Shown here: positions 1 to 8,622 of the stretch, piece by piece
Position numbering within the stretch: the stretch's first letter is position 1
Layout: every line of letters starts with the position of its first letter
DNA from: Baffinella frigidus
Lineage: Eukaryota; Cryptophyceae; Cryptomonadales; Baffinellaceae
DNA length: 22,117 nucleotides
Direction of reading: 5' to 3'
NCBI GenBank assembly: GCA_026770585.1
Contig: MU646442.1
Location: 425,325-447,441, forward strand
The notes under the pieces: model-generated
What the model was told of the DNA's origin: nothing
Database searches by the model: none
Seen by the model: the letters and a program-made list of their open reading frames with translations, nothing else
Position numbers and translations under genes: made by a program

Positions 1-48
1 TTCGATTGCATATTGTTGCACACCAGCGCTTTGCTCCTAGACACCCTA

Positions 49-408
49 AACTCTAAACCAGCTCAGTCCACGTACACCCTACACCCTAAACCCTCACCCC
101 TAAGCCTGAAACGTAAACCGTAAACCGTAAACTCTGTCTTCATCCGAATTCACTTCGGACCCTAACCCTGCACCGTAAACCCGAACCCTGCAAAACCAGT
201 GCCGAAGGACGTGTTCTCGACACAGTCCTTATGGCAGCGAAACCGGTTTACACTAAGCCCCATAACCAGTTCCGAAGGACGTGTTCTGGACACAGTCTGT
301 GTGGCAGCAGCGCGAGTCGCGCCGGGTGTTCTCCAGACCCAAACCATAAAACCAGCGCGGTGTACCTACACCCTACTAACCCCTAACCCCTAAACCTGAA
401 CCCTAAAA
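49..408 (+). repeat. Degenerate C-rich telomere-like tract
   Basis: Many imperfect CCCTAAA-type units (ACCCTAAACTC, CCCTAAACCC, ACCGTAAACC) are interrupted at 198-241 and 259-337 by another repeat. The units are too diverged for a living telomere end, so this is interstitial. Confidence 0.75.
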
Positions 409-640
409 CTTGGTTTCCAGTTCAGGATTAAGGGTGTGGGGTTCAGGGTTTGGGGTTCAGGGTGTGGGGTTCAGGGTTTGGAGTTCAGGGTCCAGGGTTC
501 GAAATTTAAGGGTTTGGGGTTCAGGTTTTGGGGTTCAGGGTTCAGGGTTGAGGATGGGTTCAGAACCAGTGCCGAAAGAGGCGTTCTTGATACAGTCCTT
601 ATGGCAGCAGCGCGAGTCGCGCCGGATGTTCACATGTCCT
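198..640 (+). repeat. Three copies of a 45-75-bp interspersed repeat
   Basis: 198-241, 259-337 and 562-640 share a block around CCAGTGCCGAAGGACGTGTT and GACACAGTCCTTATGGCAGC. The longer two also share GCGCGAGTCGCGCCGG. The copies are embedded in telomere-like DNA of both orientations. Confidence 0.75.
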
Positions 641-700
641 TCCAGCTGCTTGAGGGGTGGGGGTTGAGGGTGTAGGGTGGTGGGTGTAGTGTTTAGGTTT
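421..700 (+). repeat. Degenerate G-rich telomere-like tract
   Basis: Runs of GGGTTTGGGGTTCAGGGT lie on the plus strand, facing the C-rich tract that ends at 408. The apparent open frames rich in Gly, Phe and Val here are translations of the repeat. The tract is interrupted at 562-640. Confidence 0.75.
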
Positions 701-791
701 ATCCCTATAGCAGAAGCCGGAGGGCGGGGCTGACCGTGTGGTGGGCGCAGGAGTGTACCGGACTATTGAATCACTCAACTTAAGGCTCGAG

Positions 792-930
792 AGTAATAGA
801 GAGAGAGAGAGAGAGAGAGAGAGCGCGAGAGAGAGAGCGAGAGCGAGAGCGAGAGCGAGAGAGAAAGAGAGAGAGCGAGAGAGAGAAACGGGGAGAGGGA
901 GGAGGGGGCGAGAGAGAGAGAGAGAGGAAT
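792..930 (+). repeat. (GA)n-rich microsatellite
   Basis: Imperfect GA dinucleotides with GAGC interruptions. It explains the Arg/Glu-rich and Ser/Leu-rich open frames on the two strands. Confidence 0.9.
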
Positions 931-989
931 AGTGACCTTGTGATGAGAGCAGCGGACAGGGACGGTCATGCCAGGGTGTGCAAACGACG

Positions 990-1890
990 GCTGCCGCGAG
1001 CACCCGACCTGCCCGCAGAGCTTGAAGGAGAAGCACACGTCCCCCGCGAGCCTGTGCGCCGCACACCGTCTGTCCTCCAGGAGAAAACGTGTTCAGTATC
1101 GCACACCGGCTGTGTCTGAGCTCTCTCTCTCTCTCTCTCTCCCTCTCTCCCTCTCTCCCTCTCTCCCTCTCTCCCTCTCTCTCCCTTTCTCCCTCTCTCG
1201 CCCTCTCTTCCTCTATCGCCGAAGGAGAAGCACACGTCCCCCGCCAGCCTGTGCGCCGCGCACCGTCTGTCCTCCCGGGGGGGGGTAGGGGTTAGAAGGT
1301 ACAACGCTCTCACTGGGAGGTCGCTGAGAGAGGGGAACACGAGCGGGCGAGACTGTTAGTCTCCCTGCGGGCTGTTGCACCCATATCACCTCTCGTAGCG
1401 CCACAAAAAATAACCTGATCAGGTTGTCTTTGAGCAGGTTATGGTCGAGAGCAGGTTATCTTTTTTCAAGATTGCGCGAGATTAGGAGCACACGTCCCCT
1501 GCGAGCCTGTCTGCCGCCCCGTGGTTTAGGGTTTGGGGTTTGGGGTTTGGGGTTTAGGGGGGATCAGTGCGGGGCACCGTCTGTCGTCCCGGGGGGGGTA
1601 GGGGTTAGGGTTCAGGATTTAGGGTGCAGGGTTCAGGGTCCCCGGCCAGCCTGAGCGCGGCGCACCGTCTATCCTTCGGGAGAAACCGTGTTTAGTACCA
1701 GGCACTGTCCACTGCATTGATGTATTTAATGAACGAATGAAGGGTATTAATCCATCAATTAATTAAGGGCACTGTCCCTGCCCTCCCTCCCTCCCTCGCA
1801 CCCTCGAACCCTCTCGCCGATGCGCCGCGCACCGTCTGTCCTCCCGGGAGAAAACGTATGCAGTGCCGCATCATGTCTGTCCTGCCCCGG
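990..1890 (+). repeat. Interspersed GC-rich repeat family, about six partial copies
   Basis: Blocks containing AAGCACACGTCCCC, GCCTGTGCGCCGC and CACCGTCTGTCCTCC recur near 1028-1100, 1220-1290, 1487-1525, 1570-1600, 1645-1700 and 1815-1890. They are separated by CT microsatellite (1118-1212), telomere-like G-rich stretches (1526-1560, 1595-1640) and a short AT-rich spacer (1700-1765). No gene was seen. Confidence 0.7.
1118..1212 (+). repeat. (CT)n-rich microsatellite
   Basis: CTCTCTCC-type units; it produces long Ser/Leu/Pro frames that are not genes. Confidence 0.9.
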
Positions 1891-1925
1891 GGTGGAGGGT
1901 GGGTGGGGAGAGTTGAGGGGGGGGA

Positions 1926-1968
1926 GGGCAAACCGTCTGCTGGCGCGCGTGCGAGAACCCGTCTAAAC

Positions 1969-2000
<32 letters not shown>

Positions 2001-2109
2001 CGAGAGTGGAGGGGCAAACCGTGTCTGAGAGAGAGAGAGGGAAAGACAAGTAGGGAGGGGCAAACCGTCTGAGAGAGAGAGACAGAGAGACAGAGGGACA
2101 GAGATAAAT

Positions 2110-2158
<49 letters not shown>

Positions 2159-2200
2159 CGAGTAGGGAGGGGCAAACCGTCTGCTGGCGCGCGTGAGAGA
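1926..2200 (+). repeat. GA microsatellites alternating with a short conserved block
   Basis: GA runs at about 1971-2000, 2027-2043 and 2071-2156 are each flanked by GGGGCAAACCGTCTG. The outermost copies (1926 and 2169) extend into CTGGCGCGCGTG. The period is irregular. Confidence 0.8.
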
Positions 2201-2220
2201 GCCTGTCGGGTGGCCGTACG

Positions 2221-2600
2221 ACGCGACGCGCGGGCACTCAGTGCATCGCCCTGTCAGGGGGGGGGGGGGGGGGGGGCAGATTTCAACCCTGGACCCTGAA
2301 TGATAAACCCGTGTTGAAATCTAGCACGATGACACGCCCTGTCGGAGGGGGGGGGCAGATTCAAACCCTAGAACTCTGAACCCTTGCTGAAATCTGGCAC
2401 GTCCACGCGGAAGAGGGCAGATTTAAACCGCGGGCACTCAGTGCATCGCCCTGTCAGAGGGGGGTTAGAGTTTAGCGTGTAGGGTGCCCCACACCCTCGA
2501 CAGGCCTTCTCGGAAGGGGGGGGGGGCATATGTACACCCTAAACCCTTATCTCTAAGCCCGTGTCGAAATCTAGGACGGCCACGCGCGAAAGGGGGCGGG
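2221..2600 (+). repeat. Direct repeats with poly-G runs
   Basis: CGGGCACTCAGTGCATCGCC occurs at about 2231 and 2428. Three blocks share a poly-G run followed by GGCAGATT and a TGAAATCT segment. The longest G run is near 2258-2276. No coding sequence was seen from here to 2795. Confidence 0.7.
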
Positions 2601-2795
2601 GCGTCCTGAACTTCAGGGTTTAAACCTTTCCCACGTACACCCTAAACCCTAAACCCTAGGGTTTACGGAGCAGCAATTCGGGGGGGGGCGCGCGCGTCTA
2701 CCGAAGGACTTTAGGGTCCCAAAACCCTCTGCTGCAGCAGCGGTCTGCCCACACGCCTCTCCGAATGGCTCCAAGGGCTTCTGCCCACACCCTCA

Positions 2796-2918
2796 CCCGG
2801 GAACAAGTATTTTTCTTTTTAAAAATATGCACGAAAATCACTACACAGTTGCTTCGGACGTGACCCGTTGTGTAATTTTTATTGCCAGCGTTTAAAAGAA
2901 AAATACTCGTTCCCGGAT
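2796..2918. mobile_element. Foldback element
   Basis: The inverted ends share CCGGGAACAAGTATTTTTC on the left and its near-complement on the right (about 26 nt arms, one mismatch). A second inner inverted segment involves TACACAGTTG and TTGTGTAATTTT. It abuts the next element at 2929. MITE-like by structure only. Confidence 0.6.
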
Positions 2919-2928
2919 TAATCCCCTG

Positions 2929-3109
2929 CCACACGAGGTTATCCATGCGAACAGATTCATAAGTCAATTGTTGGATCATTGCCCACGAAACACGCCAAAA
3001 GTCAGCAAATGATCACGTTTCCTCCCGCTCAGCGGGTGGAAACGTGATCATTTCCCCACAATTTTGAAAGGTGTCTTTTTATTATGTTCGTATGGATAGC
3101 CTCGTGTGG
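2929..3109. mobile_element. MITE-like element, CCACACGAGG family, copy 1
   Basis: Terminal inverted repeats begin CCACACGAGGTTATCCATGC and are matched by the complementary end at 3085-3109. An internal perfect hairpin (arms 3007-3022 and 3038-3053) flanks a smaller CCCGCT/AGCGGG stem. No coding capacity. Confidence 0.75.
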
Positions 3110-3170
3110 TGCACTGCCCCGTCCCGTCCCGCGGTCGCGCTGTGTGATTCAACAACCACAGCTGTCCCCA

Positions 3171-3309
3171 CCACTTAGCAGCCACCTGGGGCTTCACAGA
3201 TACAGTCGATCTAAACGATTTGTACTAGAATATTATCCATTGCCCTGGAACCTAACCGGAATTTCACCTTGAATTCAAAGCGAAAAGGAACTCGGCCGCT
3301 GCTAAGAGG
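3171..3309. mobile_element. MITE-like element, CCACTTAGCAGC family, copy 1
   Basis: 139 bp from CCACTTAGCAGCC to GGCCGCTGCTAAGAGG, roughly inverted ends. It shares most internal sequence with 4312-4449, including CTAAACGATTTGTACTAGAA and GGAACTCGGCCGCTGCTAAG. Confidence 0.75.
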
Positions 3310-3685
3310 TGCGAGGCTCGCAACCCAAGAAATTTACCCCCGGTTTGTCCAACCACGCGACGATGGCCTGTGTATCAAATCGACCTTCCAACGTCAACTC
3401 ACCCACAAATCCGTCAACTTGTCCCGAAATCCGACCAAACATACTTTCAGCAGTGCGTAGATAATAGAAAGACTGGTCAATTTGGTGCGCAGGGCATCGT
3501 CGCGTGGCAAGAAAATCATCGAGGATCATAACCTGTGAGGCGCAGCATGAGCGGGGCGTGGCCAAATCCTCCGAGAGCATGACCAGTGAGGCTCGCAACC
3601 CAAGAAATCCACCCCCGGTTTCCCCAAGCGAATCCGGAGAGAGCAAATAACCTGTGAGGCGCAGCATGAGCGGGGCGAGGCGCTG
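3309..3685 (+). repeat. Two pairs of local direct repeats
   Basis: GCTCGCAACCCAAGAAAT followed by CCCCCGGTTT occurs at about 3314 and 3593. ACCTGTGAGGCGCAGCATGA occurs at about 3530 and 3650. The minus-strand frames over this stretch repeat themselves (AHAAPHRL, CCASQVI) and are not a gene. Confidence 0.7.
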
Positions 3686-3896
3686 GAGTTCCCCGTGCAT
3701 CCCGATTTTCTCTCCTGCGGGCCAACTTTCTTCAGGTTGCGGACTCCTACACGTCCAACGCTAAACCACAAACCCTACGGCAGGGGGTCTAAACTCTAAA
3801 TCCTTCATCAGGGGGCCAGCGACGTTTTTCGGAAGCAGTGTTCCAACAACGGACTTCGAAGGGATTTCGTGAATACCCCATGCGCGATACGGCATA
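3686..3896. other. Spacer with no gene seen
   Basis: Holds only two short telomere-like words and a fragment (3846-3880, ACTTCGAAGGGATTT) of a repeat found again near 13924, 14615 and 15212. Confidence 0.5.
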
Positions 3897-4165
3897 CCAC
3901 ACGAGGCTATCAATGCGAACAGAATAAAAGGACATTCTAAAAATCCAGGGGTACGCTACACGGAAAGCGTGGAACAGCCCCGCCGGCAGGCTTGTGAACG
4001 GCGCCGAAGCCAGACGGTCGGTCGTGACTGCCTTCCGGGCCGCGATTCCTCCGGTACTCTCTTATCCGCGTACGTACGTGACCAATTGCTGACTGTCGGC
4101 GTGTTTCCTGGGCAACAATCCAATAATTGACTTATGAATCTGTTCGCATGGATAGCCTCGTGTGG
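3897..4165. mobile_element. MITE-like element, CCACACGAGG family, copy 2
   Basis: It has the same termini as the copy at 2929-3109 (left CCACACGAGGCTATCAATGC). Its right half is the inverted equivalent of the left half of copy 1, including the segment near AACACGCC and GTCAGCAA. The flanks read TA at both ends, consistent with but not proof of a TA target duplication. The middle is unrelated to copy 1. Confidence 0.75.
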
Positions 4166-4311
4166 TAGGACCCTACGGTCCGCAACCTGAAGAAACTCGG
4201 GACTCCTCCACGTCCAAACCTAAAGCCTAAACCATACAGCAGCTAAACCCTCTAACAAATCTTAACCCTAAGCCATAGGCGTGCGAGAGGGTCTAGATCT
4301 GTCTCAGGATA

Positions 4312-4449
4312 CCACTTAGCAGCCACTGGGGGGCTCACGGATACAGTCCATCTAAACGATTTGTACTAGAATCTTATCCATGTGCAGCGCATTATAACCG
4401 CATTTCCCCCGGATATCTGAAAGGAAAGGAACTCGGCCGCTGCTAAGTG
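4312..4449. mobile_element. MITE-like element, CCACTTAGCAGC family, copy 2
   Basis: 138 bp. Its ends CCACTTAGCAGCC and CGGCCGCTGCTAAGTGG are a clean terminal inverted repeat (CCACTTAGCAGC / GCTGCTAAGTGG). Same orientation and near-equal length as the copy at 3171-3309. Confidence 0.8.
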
Positions 4450-4518
4450 GACCTGCGCACGACGAGCTTCAAGCGGCCATTGAAGGTTATGAGCGCACAA
4501 CCATACAAACACGTGAAG

Positions 4519-4633
4519 GTTATGAGCTCACCAGTTTGGCGAGCCCGGGCTATTTTTGGCTCCAAAGTTGGTGGATAAGTACCACACACCCAGCATGTCA
4601 ACTTGAGGAAAGTCGGGTCAACCCTAGTGAGGC
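4519..4633 (+). repeat. Dispersed AGTTG/CAACTTGAG repeat, copy 1
   Basis: It carries GGCGAGCCCGGGCTATTTTT, CCAAAGTTG and GTCAACTTGAGGAAAGTC, then GGCAGAGCTA. Relatives lie at 5752-5825, 15806-15912 and 15940-16037, and a fragment near 6536-6566. Confidence 0.7.
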
Positions 4634-4736
4634 AGAGCTACGTGTTATCTCGCCTGCATCATTTTCTCGCCTGCAACCGGTAAATCAGTGGCCCCGGGTA
4701 CAAATCTGGGCCTGAGGGGTGCCAATCTCATCCGGA

Positions 4737-4878
4737 CGAGTATTCATAATGAATACGATTTCGGGGATCTCCGATTCGATTTTGGTGTATCTTGAGGCTC
4801 TAAATGAAGTCTAGATAGACGACTGTCTTATTTATACCCCTTAAGATACACCAAAATCGTATTCATTATGAATACTCG
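4737..4878. mobile_element. Foldback element with asymmetric arms
   Basis: The outer arm CGAGTATTCATAATGAATAC continues into TTGGTGTATCTT on the left and is matched at about 4843-4878 on the right. The left arm has about 20 extra nt (TCGGGGATCTCCGATTCGAT) inserted. The inner AT-rich part is a loop. Confidence 0.7.
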
Positions 4879-4916
4879 GCGGGATTAAATCCAGGGTTGG
4901 TCCAACGCGGGAAACC

Positions 4917-5096
4917 GCCCAAACCCTCAACCCTAAACCCTAAAACCAAAAACCTAAACCCCAAACCCAAAACCCTAAACCCTAAACCCTAACCCCGAAC
5001 CCCTAAACTGTAAACCGTAAACGCAAAACGCAAAACGCCCTAAACCCTAAACCCTTAATTCTAAACCCTAAACTCTAAAGCACCAAACCCTAAACC
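4917..5096 (+). repeat. C-rich telomere-like tract
   Basis: Dense CCCTAAA and variant units (CCAAAA, CCGTAAA, GCAAAAC). It lies just past the donor side of the minus-strand exon at 5147-5099, so here its C-rich strand is antisense to that exon. Confidence 0.85.
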
Positions 5097-5098
5097 AC

Positions 5099-5147
5099 CT
5101 TGACTGTCGAGGAGCGACGGGTTGCCCGCCTCAAACTGCTTCTGCAC
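5099..5147 (-). CDS. Probable single exon of an unknown minus-strand gene
   Basis: On the minus strand, CCCCCAGCAG is followed by 49 nt reading VQKQFEAGNPSLLDSQ plus one base, then donor G|GTGGTT. Most codons end in G or C. The 3' splice site is preceded directly by a sense-strand C-rich telomere-like tract (5213-5151), the same arrangement as in two other genes of this window. The plus strand of the same bases is also open (TVEERRVARLKLLLHLL) but lacks a good acceptor, so minus is preferred. Partner exons were not found. Confidence 0.35.
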
Positions 5148-5150
5148 CTG

Positions 5151-5213
5151 CTGGGGGTTTGGGGTTTGGGGTTTAGGGTTTAGGGTCTAGGGTTTAGGGT
5201 TTAGGGGTTGGGT
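5151..5213 (+). repeat. G-rich telomere-like tract
   Basis: GGGTTTGGGGTTTAGGG units. Read on the minus strand this is the C-rich tract that leads into the AG of the exon at 5147-5099. Confidence 0.85.
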
Positions 5214-5300
5214 GTTTTCAGCCTGGTACAAACCTCAAAAACCACGTCCCCAAATTCACTTCCGGCAAACCCTACACAAAATTTGACACAACTGGGCCAG

Positions 5301-5363
5301 ATCAAGCAGAGCATGCGGGCGTTCTCGTCTTACGACGCACATTTGGACCACTCATCTCTAGGC
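5301..5363 (+). CDS. Possible single exon, unknown product
   Basis: GGGCCAG is followed by 63 nt in phase 0 reading IKQSMRAFSSYDAHLDHSSLG, then donor GTGAGA. Third positions are G/C-rich in the first half only. No partner exon is visible on this strand within 3 kb, and it lies close to a probable exon on the opposite strand. It could be chance. Confidence 0.2.
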
Positions 5364-5564
5364 GTGAGACTTGATCAATAAATGTGAAGAGAAGGATTTT
5401 GTGGTGCCATAAGTTACCGCGTGGGGAAAGGCTCGCTCTTGGGGCGCGCGGAAGAGCCAAATTGCAAGAATTTTGCCAATTAAATTCCCGAACCAATTTT
5501 ACCAATTGAATTTACACAGCGAATTTCATGGGAAAACGATTTCGGTTTAAAACTTTTGGATTCA

Positions 5565-5629
5565 ATGAAATTTACTACACGGATTCTTTAATATAACTAG
5601 TAAACCTCATTATGTGTAGTAAATTTCAT
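5565..5629. repeat. Perfect 16-nt inverted repeat in AT-rich DNA
   Basis: ATGAAATTTACTACAC at 5565-5580 and its exact complement at 5614-5629. The surrounding AT-rich stretch (about 5465-5665) contains looser inverted segments such as AAAACGATTT and AAAACCATTTTC. Confidence 0.7.
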
Positions 5630-5689
5630 AGCCCGAATGTTTCAAATTAAAACCATTTTCCTTTGAGATTTGCGGGGGGGTTGCGGGGG

Positions 5690-5905
5690 CGGTTCTGGAG
5701 AACCTTGCGGGTGCACGTGCAGAAGAGGTGCCACAACCGCGTTGTGGTCGGCTCGCTCCAAAGTTGACGAATTCATACCATACATCCGGACTGTCAACTT
5801 GAGAATAGTCCGGCAACCCGCTCTCACCTTGCGGGCGCACGCCGTGCAGAAGAGGAGGTGCCACAGCCGCGTGGGGGACGGCTCGCTCCCGGGGCGTTGG
5901 GGGGG
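5690..5905 (+). repeat. GC-rich direct repeat flanking a dispersed-repeat copy
   Basis: ACCTTGCGGG and GTGCCACARCCGCGT followed by CGGCTCGCTCC occur at 5702-5760 and 5826-5890. Between them is CCAAAGTTGAC...TGTCAACTTGAGA, a copy of the repeat family at 4519. Confidence 0.65.
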
Positions 5906-5959
5906 GGGGTCGGGAGGCAACTCGCTCGGCATGCCTCTCGTCACCTGCGGTTTTGAAGG

Positions 5960-6700
5960 GACGATGTTTTACTAGGGTCCTACGGAAGTTTCTCCGTTTT
6001 GATATTTTGAAGGAGGTGAGGCAGGAATCTATGTGGGTGCCAAATTATGGGATTCGCGATTTAAATGTGGTCAAGTGGCCCTAAAATGGCCACTGTTTTA
6101 GCGCTCGAATTGTGTCGACGTTCATGAGACGTCGCGGTTTTAATTGAAGTGTGTTGATGGACGGAAACGCAATTAAAAATTTAATACTCGCAACGTTTCG
6201 AAATGATTCCCTCGCACCTTCAAAAGAGTCACGGCCGCAAATCCATTTTATGGCTGAAGCGTTGCGGTTTGCATGAAAATCTGCTCGGATTCGAAATAGC
6301 CTGAGGTCACCGAATAACTTTGAATTGTGCATTTTGTCGAAACATAGACTCGTCCCCGAGTTTATGATTTGTACCAGGAGAGCAGCTTTACAGATCTATA
6401 CCTAGGGAAGCTCTCTATAGATTTCGAGCAAGGAACCGCCAACCCTCATGACGAGAGCAAATCAACGAATTCTTGGAGCCATTTTTCCCTTGTAGAGGGG
6501 TCGAATCGACCCCTCTGCGCTAAATTTGTTTTATGGCGAGCCCGGGTTTGCGCAGGCAGAGCTAACCACGCCAGGGTCCTCGAAACATCCACTTTTGACA
6601 TCTTTCGAGGGGAAATCCATTGAATCCTTAAGTCAACCACGTCAGATCTTACGTGGATGAGGCGTCGGTTTCCCTCGATCAATCTGGCGTGGACGAGACC
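5960..6700. other. Spacer with no gene seen
   Basis: Moderately AT-rich, with short frames only. A perfect 11-nt-arm palindrome (AGAGGGGTCGA, about 6496-6518) and a fragment of the AGTTG-type repeat (GCGAGCCCGGG, GGCAGAGCTA) near 6536-6566 are the only structures noted. Confidence 0.5.
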
Positions 6701-6799
6701 CTTCTTCTTCTTCTTTATTACTCTCGATACAGGTCCTAGAAAGGCCCTTTAGCCTTGAGTTGAGTGATACAATGTCTATGATCCTCAAGAAAGAGCCCG
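6701..6799 (+). repeat. Dispersed repeat TACTCTCGATACAGGTCCT, copy 1
   Basis: A CTTCTTCTT tract leads into TACTCTCGATACAGGTCC and then GCCTTGAGTTGAGTGATACA. A second direct copy is 14391-14493, an inverted part is 13826-13867, and an inverted deleted fragment is 770-799. Confidence 0.75.
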
Positions 6800-6840
6800 C
6801 ACCTGAAATGAAAATACTACGTAAAAGTGGACGAGACCTT

Positions 6841-7022
6841 CTAGCTCTGTCCCACTAAATCTGGTCTCATCATCATTAGTTTTAAAGAAGGATCTCCAGT
6901 ACAAATTAACTGTCCATCTACCTCTAAACGTTTTTAGTGATGCGACCAAATTGACAAATTGACTGTCCATCTACCTCTATTTTTTTTAATGATGAGACCA
7001 AATTGAACCGGGGCAGAGCTAG
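6841..7022. mobile_element. MITE-like element with CTAGCTCTGTC termini, copy 1
   Basis: Terminal inverted repeat CTAGCTCTGTCCC / GGGGCAGAGCTAG with a further inverted segment inside (TGGTCTCATCATCATTA against TAATGATGAGACCA). 182 bp. It includes a direct repeat of GACTGTCCATCTACCTCTA. Confidence 0.7.
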
Positions 7023-7099
7023 ACCTTGGTGTTAGCGCAGACCACGCACGTCCGCACCTTCACCCCGAGCACCACGACGTCCTCGGGCCGCGTCGGGCC

Positions 7100-7246
7100 T
7101 CCTGGAGGACCACCACCAATCAGAACACAACCAAATTGGGGTGGAGCTGAACAAGTTCTATCACCAGGGATACACTCTGAGGGTTTATCCCTGGTGGAAT
7201 TTACTGCAGGTGGCATATCCCGATTTGGTTCTCTTGTGGTGGCCGG
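7100..7246. mobile_element. Foldback element
   Basis: The ends pair as CCACCACCAATCAGAACACA against the complement of TCTCTTGTGGTGG; inner blocks pair as ACCAAATTGGG / CCCGATTTGGT and CACCAGGGATA / TATCCCTGGTG. The open frame over it is a by-product. Confidence 0.6.
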
Positions 7247-7249
7247 TGG

Positions 7250-8240
7250 GATGCCGCAGGTGATTCAGGGTGGCGCGCGCCGATTGCGGAGGGATGGGCG
7301 CCGTTTTTGAAAGGGAACGCACCGTGTGTTGGCAGAGCACGGCCGCGGAAAGCTCATTCTCAGTGCAGGGCGAGGCGTGAGGCAGAAGACAAAATTATCC
7401 CGCCCGCCGCAGTGGAGTGGGAATCCCACCGCTTCCGTGCATAGATAGCGCGTGCCGCCGCGGCCGTTTGGCGGACGCGACGATTCCCTCGACCCCAAAG
7501 GCTGGCGCGTCTGGCACCTGCGGCAGGTCAGAGACACGACCCCTCAGTACTTCTCCACGCGGACCACCGCACGACTTTCACACGACCACTCAGCAGGGGA
7601 GAGCAGGAAGACTCCACGAAGTGGGGGCTGTGATTTGCACACACCTTGAGAATCCCACTGATCGGCGACCCCGAGCGCGGCATGGCCCCCGCCACGTTGC
7701 CCAGAACGGCCACGTTGCCCAGAATGGCAAGCACTTGCAACAGCACAAGCGATAACCGGGCCCCCACGCTTCGCCTCCTACGCATGCTGGGGGGTGCGGC
7801 AGAGGCGCAGATGCTGCCTCTGCTGGGAATGGGGGGCTATAAGGTTGGAGGCGTGGCTGTTGGGTGCCAGAGCGGATGCCGCCCCGCCAAATCCCGATTT
7901 TCTTGATTTTCGTGTAAAGCGACTTTTCATACAAAAGTGGAGATGTTAACTTTGAGCATCTTCGGAGGTCCGGACACACACAGGGCTACGTCTTGTTAAA
8001 TTCGTACCTCCATTTGGGATGTGACCTCAAATTTGGGCCAAACTCGGCCAATTCCGCAACATTTTGGTCACATTTTGCCGCTTTTTGTGAAAAAACGCAA
8101 CGTTACACGAAAAAAAATCCAGATACTCCCGGTGTCTGGTGTCGTGTCCATTTTTCACGTGCAAATCCCGGGCACGTGAATCGATCTCGATTTTGAGTGT
8201 TTGGACGTCGTGATGGACACACTCGACGCTTCTTTATCTT
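7250..8240. other. Spacer, mostly unexplained
   Basis: Apart from the weak coding candidate at 7452-7646 I see only a 19-nt tandem pair (CCACGTTGCCCAGAA, 7692-7727) and ordinary mid-GC DNA turning AT-rich after 7900. Frames at 7646-7906 have moderate codon bias but no splice support. Confidence 0.4.
7452..7646 (+). other. Weak coding candidate
   Basis: An open frame contains DDSLDPKGWRVWHLRQ then DTTPQYFSTRTTARLSHDH, with many codons ending in C or G. No convincing splice sites or neighbours support it. It sits about 1 kb upstream of the candidate gene at 8623-9613 and might belong to it, but this is only a suspicion. Confidence 0.15.
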
Positions 8241-8247
8241 TATTATT

Positions 8248-8490
8248 TCTTCTGTTTCGACTTTACAAGTGATTTTAGCGCGGCCGAACGTTTCTCAGAT
8301 GTAAACAAGTGACTTTCGATTGCGGGTTTTCCGTTTCTGGGGAATCAACGGCATTTGTACGACATAAAATCCGAAATAAGGCAGCCTGCGGCGCAAAAAA
8401 AGAGATAAAAACACTTGTAAAGTCGAAACAGAAGAAAATGTTTCTCGCTGACTTGCGGCGGACTAGAACCGCCGCAAGTCAGCGAGAAAC
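8248..8490. repeat. Two perfect inverted repeats in series
   Basis: TCTTCTGTTTCGACTTTACA plus four more nt (8248-8271) is exactly complementary to 8412-8435, enclosing 140 nt. Directly after it, 8440-8461 (GTTTCTCGCTGACTTGCGGC and on) pairs exactly with 8469-8490 around a 7-nt loop. Both are bracketed by direct copies of GACACACTCGACG at 8215 and 8495, which could be target duplication or repeat remnants. Confidence 0.8.
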
Positions 8491-8622
8491 CATTAGACAC
8501 ACTCGACGTCGGCTGCATGATCGGACAGTCGGAGCCAGCCTCCATTCCAGGACGTGACTGAGGGTATTATTAGGCGTTTTTTTTTACCGTCGTAAGAAGT
8601 GGAAATTAATTAGACCTGTCAG

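Noticed and set aside
1-408. True chromosome end
   Set aside because: Telomere-like units here are diverged, change orientation at about 410, and similar tracts occur throughout the window.
410-675. Gly/Val/Phe-rich frames (GFRVWGSG-like)
   Set aside because: Direct translation of the G-rich telomere-like tract.
599-1066. 155-aa minus-strand and overlapping plus-strand frames rich in Ser/Leu or Arg/Glu
   Set aside because: They are translations of the GA microsatellite; every frame of a dinucleotide repeat is open.
1755-2237. 160-aa minus-strand Ser/Leu-rich frame
   Set aside because: Same cause: GA/CT runs and short interspersed repeats, no splice or codon support.
3302-3771. Three overlapping minus-strand frames
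   Set aside because: They repeat the same peptides because of local DNA duplications; no splice sites or codon bias.
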